NCBI GenBank assembly: GCA_029582265.1
Contig: CM055835.1
Span: forward strand, 7,121,500 to 7,185,499
Reading direction: 5' to 3'
DNA: 64,000 nt
From: Zoroaster sp. YZ-2022
Lineage: Eukaryota > Echinodermata > Asteroidea > Forcipulatida > Zoroasteridae
The position numbers and the translations under genes are program-made. Positions 41,301 through 47,300 of the stretch are shown piece after piece. The number at the start of each line of letters is the position of its first letter. Position 1 is the first letter of the stretch. The notes under the pieces were generated by a model. The model worked only from the letters and a program-made list of their open reading frames with translations. It ran no database searches and was not told the DNA's origin.

Positions 41301-44300
41301 TTGGAAATGATAAATCCAATCCACATGGTTGGATCCGGAAGGATGAAAGGAAAGTACTACTGGTCCATCCTGATCCCTCAAATATTATATAATCATTCAA
41401 TCTTTCTCAGGAAATAAGCAGTGAACGATTTCCCCTGTATCGCATCGCAAAATACGACGTCATTTGGACAATCTGCGACTTTCAAAAAATAGATCACAGA
41501 TTTTGGGATACAAATTGATGATGGTATTAATCTTCACTAGAAATGTTTGCCTGAGATGCTGTTCTTTTTAAGAAAAATGAAATAACTTCCAGTTTCAATT
41601 TAGGAAAGAGTTTTAACCCTCCTACAATCAGTGCCATTTTTGAAACAACCCATTCAGGCCACTCCAAGCCATTAGCTGCTGCCAGTGGCCTCCTATGGTT
41701 ACCCTTCTGTGCACTGTCACACCACTGAGATTGCTGGGTATGGTGGTCTCCCATTGATACATTGTAGGCCATACTAATGTAACACTGGAAAAGAGGAAGG
41801 GTGCTACACGATGAAGAAATGACACTTATAAGAGAAGTTTCTTGGGCCGAACGAATATTTTATTTATTTCTCCGTGGCTATAACAAGAAGTACAAAATCT
41901 ATTCTTATACTCAATACTGACTGTAGGGTCACAAGACTAGCAGTCCAGTAGAGAGAGAGAGAGAAGTGTGTCAAGAGAGAGCAAGAGACGAACTGTCTTT
42001 TCTATTCTAAAGAATAACTATATAATCTGGATAGAACTGGTCACTTACAATAGTGGGGTATTGTGTTTGGATTATAATAGGGGAGGTCTAAGTGATAATT
42101 AAATTGGTCTAGGGGATGTCAGTCTTGGAGACAGGGAAATTATTTTTATGACCCCACTGACCCCACATGTGGTCAGTGGCCTTCAGTGTAAAGTCAACCA
42201 GATGTCAGCTTACACTAATATGTTCAAACATTTACAGTGGCCTTGGGTGGCACACAGTTGATTTTGTAAGATTACTTGGAAAGGACAGCAGGCTTGTACA
42301 TGTATGAAGGTTGCTCAAGAGCAGAATTTTGTGGATCGGAGTGGCCTCCATGTGTAGGAGGGTTAATTTAGGAAAGAGTTTCACACAAAAATGAAAATAA
42401 CTCTGTATATTTTTTCACTATTTCCTCATGAATGACATAACATCAAGAGTTGAGACTTTCACAGGATGGTTGTTTAACGTATTCAAATAGAATAAACATA
42501 CATATACTCATAGAAGTTTTGCCAATATTACCAATGCTGTATCTTCCATTTGAAAAGGAAATAGTAAACGTGTCTTTAAACCCTACCTTGTTCAAATCGC
42601 TCATCTGCTTGTTGCCTCTCGGTTTGTGTGACTGTTTGTTTGTCTAATATCTGAAGGGTCCTAAGATGGAACACTGCAAAGACTCTATAATGCGGCAGGT
42701 CACATAACTGATTGTTGGCCATGGAGAGATGTATGAGATCTTTCAGGGGACGCAACCTGAATATATCTGATAACTGTATAAATAAAAAGAAGAAATTAGC
42801 TCAATTTGTTACTTAAGACGATCAGAGAATACTCTTTGAAAAAAAAGTTGTAATGTCTGGTTCAAATAATGCTTGGAATCTTGGAACTTAACCAGTTCGC
42901 ACCGGGAATAAAAAAGTTTTTCCGAACCCCGTGGCGGGTTTATTTTTACCGCACAAACAAGACCAATGGTGCTCACCTGAGCGTGACTGGGGAGACCGCG
43001 TCTTCCACCGTATGCTTATGGCTCGTTGCCACGTCGACCGGGAATCTATACAAATATTCCCGAGAATCCTGTGGCGTGTTTAGACGCTCTCCGATCTGCT
43101 GTCCAAAAAATAATTTGCGTGTATACACGGCCTCCGACGCGAACTGGTTAAGACGATCAGAGAATACTCTGTAATGTCTGGTTCAAATAATGCTTGGAAT
43201 CTTGGAACTTAACAAATGAAAAGAGATCACTGCTCATTTACAATGAACACTCATGATGTAGCAGCTATTGACTTTGAAAATACAATGCGCACACGTAAGT
43301 GGATTTGCGTAATGCCTGCTGGTCGATCTAGTGATAAAAAAAACCCTGCAAAACTGACCTTACCTCCCCATGTTTTGTCTATCAATGTTACAACCACCCT
43401 GAACAACAGCTACTTGTTCTTCTTCTACTTGCTGTGTTCAATTTAAAACCACAACCGCATATATTTTATGATAATAAACTAAACAGTAATGTATGGGGAA
43501 ATGTCAATGGTGATCACTAGCTAGACTGAGATATGCCATACGTGTTCAGAATACCATTCATGGCATACTCATACATGTACCTTAGAAGCAGTTTTGCCAA
43601 CATTACCAATCATGTACATTCCCTTTAACCCAAACCCTCCAGGGTATTTTGGCTAGAAACCCTGCCAGACGCATCAGATTGCATCGTTTGTCAAAGTGAC
43701 TTGGCTGCAGAGTGCAGCAAAATGCAGCTGTGCATTTTGCTGTGTGTGGCAGTCAAGGGTGTATCGTGTATATCAGTGGTGGTACAAGTAGCTGGTTTGA
43801 CCTCAATTTCCATCAGTATTGCTACAAAGTTCACAGCAGTTAGTGGTTGCATTTTGCATCAAAGTGCACCAGACTTTTCCACCTGATGCACTGTGCTGCG
43901 TCTGGCAGGGTTAGGGTTAAATCATAATGCTGAAATGTTGAGCTCATCTACTTACAGAATACAGCAAGTTTCCAGCGATGTGGAAAGACCTAAGAGCCTT
44001 CAGTTTCTTGGCCATCCAGGCTGGTATAGTCTCGATGAGGTTATGGGATAGGTTCAAGCTCTGAAGGTGTACTAATGTCTCTAGGCCTTCTATCTTGGCG
44101 ATTCTGTTGCAGCTGATGTCAAGCTCCCTCAGTCGCGTTAGATGATGGAGTCTTTCTAGCTTGCTGATTTGGTTGTAGCTAATTTTCAGGACTTGGAGAT
44201 TAATCAGCCCCTCAAGATTTTCTATGTACTAAAATTAAGAAAGACGAAAATGCTAAGTCCAGGTGAAAAAGCAGTGGCAGATTAACCCTCTTACTTCTGG

Positions 44301-47300
44301 TACCTTTTTCATACAAGTTGATCCACCATTTGAAACCATTCGCTTTTGTGGTTTTGAATGGTGAAATAACTGTGTACAGTATTAATTTCCCCAAATGGTT
44401 TTGAATGGTAGGTCAGCTAATACAAAACCTTGTTTGGATCTTTCCAAATGGTAATACAGCTAATACAAAACCTTGTTTGGATACTTCTAAGTGGTGAATC
44501 AATGGATCCTCTATGCATTTGAATGGATTTGAATGGTAGTAAAGCTTGCTACCAACACTGTTCAAATGGTATCACCATGTGTGTACAAAACCAATGGGCA
44601 TTTTGGTAAGTGGAAATTTTGAATGTTTTCAAATGGTCAAACAGTAAGAGGGTTAACATGCAGTATATGGGTGAGGTCCGTATGCATCAATTCAGGGTGT
44701 TGTTACTTCTTGTTTGTTTGTTTATTTGTTTGTATTGGCAGGGAGAGGGGATTGAAACAAAAACTAAATCATTTTATCAATCCACCAAACTTTTTAGCCT
44801 CAAATATGATGGGTGTGACTACCTGGAATTTCATTCCTGAAGGGGCAAGTCAATTGTACCTTGGCGAAGGGCACTTCTATTAGAAAATCAGAATGTCTAA
44901 GGGAACATTTCAAAGGGATTCTAAGGTCAACACCAGGGCAACGGAGGCAATGGCCTTCAGGAAATTCAAGGCCTGGGGTGAGGCAGCATTATTATCCTGT
45001 TTGTAAGTCAATATGTAATACATGTGCGCATTGGTAGAATGCATATGACATAAAACACGTTAGCAGTTTTTTTTAATGGTTGTAATTTTTTTTTAAATAT
45101 CTGAAACCACCCAAAAAGAATTTCAACATTTGAATAGACATGCATGCTTCTCCTAAAGATAATTTGAGTTGATTATTACTATTATTTTTTTAATTACCCT
45201 AAAATTTCCATCAACAAATGGACGGAAAAGTGAGGTAACTTTTTCCGTCCAATCTTTATGGAAATTTGAGGGTAAAAAAATAAATAAAAAAATAAAAAAA
45301 TTAAATAAATCAACTCAAATTAGTTCTAGTATAAGCCTGTATGTCCATTCACATGTTGAAACACTTTTTGGTCGGTTTCAGGTACTTAAAAATAAATAAC
45401 AACCATTGGAAAAACTGTTAACGTGACGGATGCAAAGTGGCCCCCTTTATTGTGTTTTATGTCGTATTCTTTTCGCTACTTTCGGTTCCAAAGCTGGCAT
45501 ACCCTTGTGTGCAATTTAATATATTCCTGGATTTTTAACGTTCAAATTTCTTGATGCAGAAATTGACTTTGTTAATAATATTTTGAGTCTTTACAACACA
45601 TTGTGTTCAAGGCAAGTCTCAAGCTTTCTAATTTCTTGTGTAAATCTCTCAAGGAAAGTGTGGTCAATGCATTTCCAATGGGCTTCTGATGATTGTTGAA
45701 GATTGGAACTACATCACACTTAAGAACGGGATAGCTATGTTAGACTGTACATAAAACCAAAATGCAAGTGTTATGGCACTTTTCTTTGAAATCGGGGTGG
45801 TCATGTGATATGTAATAGCCATGTGAATGGCCATATTTTATGAATAGCTAAAGGTAAATCTGCAGCTTGCACCAAGCTGAGCAGATACCTAGACTGGCTA
45901 TCAACTTACTCTAATCTTTTTGCCATCATCTTTGGTTGTTAGAGTCAGATTCAGTGTAGTTACATCTCTCAGAACATCTTTGCCAGATTGCTTCTTGATC
46001 ATCACTTCATTGATGTAACGCACCAAGGACTTGTCAACAGAGTCTAAAATATTATAAATTATGCAGATTATTACCAAGTAGTATGAGTAGTATGTACGCT
46101 AAAAGAAAAATGCTGATAACTCACGTTACATTTTTCAAACATGTATACATGTACATAAAATGTCGCATTTTCTCTTATACAGCATATTTCTAAAATTATT
46201 ATTTTGTACTGAATAAGGTCTGGGTATAATGCAGCTACTATAAAAAGACTAACGAGTGAAATATATATTAACCCTAACTCCCTAAGCATTGTTACTGAAC
46301 AATAAAAATCCTTCAAAATCCTCCAACTGCTTTTGTTGTCTAGGGAGTTAGGGTTAATATGGCATTAAGAGTGGGCCCAAAACCTTAAAAATTGTAATGT
46401 GAGTAATCATGGAATTGCACTTATGTCCTAACTCCCTAGGCCCATTTGCTTACACATAACCTGAATCCTCCAAAATCCTTCAGGAGTAAAGCAAGCATAA
46501 TGACCACTACCATTGTACGCAGATGACATGTATGCACACGTGTTGCTTATCTGTGATACATGTACATGGCCCAGGGCCAGGGCCCCTACCTGCATGCATG
46601 GAGCAATAAACAGTGTCCACTGACCCAAGCACTGACCTCGCAATCACTACAACAAACATGGATGTACATGTACCATGGAGGAAGGAAGGCAAGTATGCCT
46701 GATAACCTCAATCCTCCAGAATCATTTTTGGAAAGACCAACATGTACCATGTAACCTCAATCCTCCATTTTCATCCAGTATCAAATATAGCCCGATAACC
46801 TCAATCCTCCATAATCCACCAAGCAAATAATCACATCTGCCCTCAATCCTTCAAAATCCTTCACCACTGCAATTTCCACATAACCTCAATCCTTCAAAAT
46901 CCTTCACTTTGGCAAAGAGGATTTGGGAGGATTTGGGAAGGTTAGGGTTAAGGGCATAGTAAGGGTATTAAGAGCATTTGTCAATGTGACAACAAAGTAC
47001 TACTGAGCTGTCAGAATAATGGACTGCTGGAAATTTACCAACACATTTCAGTTTTGTAAAAAAATGGGCTGTCAGACCAATGAATTGTCAGAATATTACA
47101 TTGCATATTAGCTGTGCATACCATTGTGTTCATCATCTTCCTGTGTGGGTACATCTGGCTTAGTTTTAGATATGGGTTGAGGTAGCTTTCTTTTAGGCCC
47201 TTGTGTCTTGCCAGTCCTTGTTACACCGTGTTGACGCTGTTTGCTAGTCACTGCTGATGGAATGCTTCCTGTTGACTTCTTCATGATGTCAAGTTTAACT

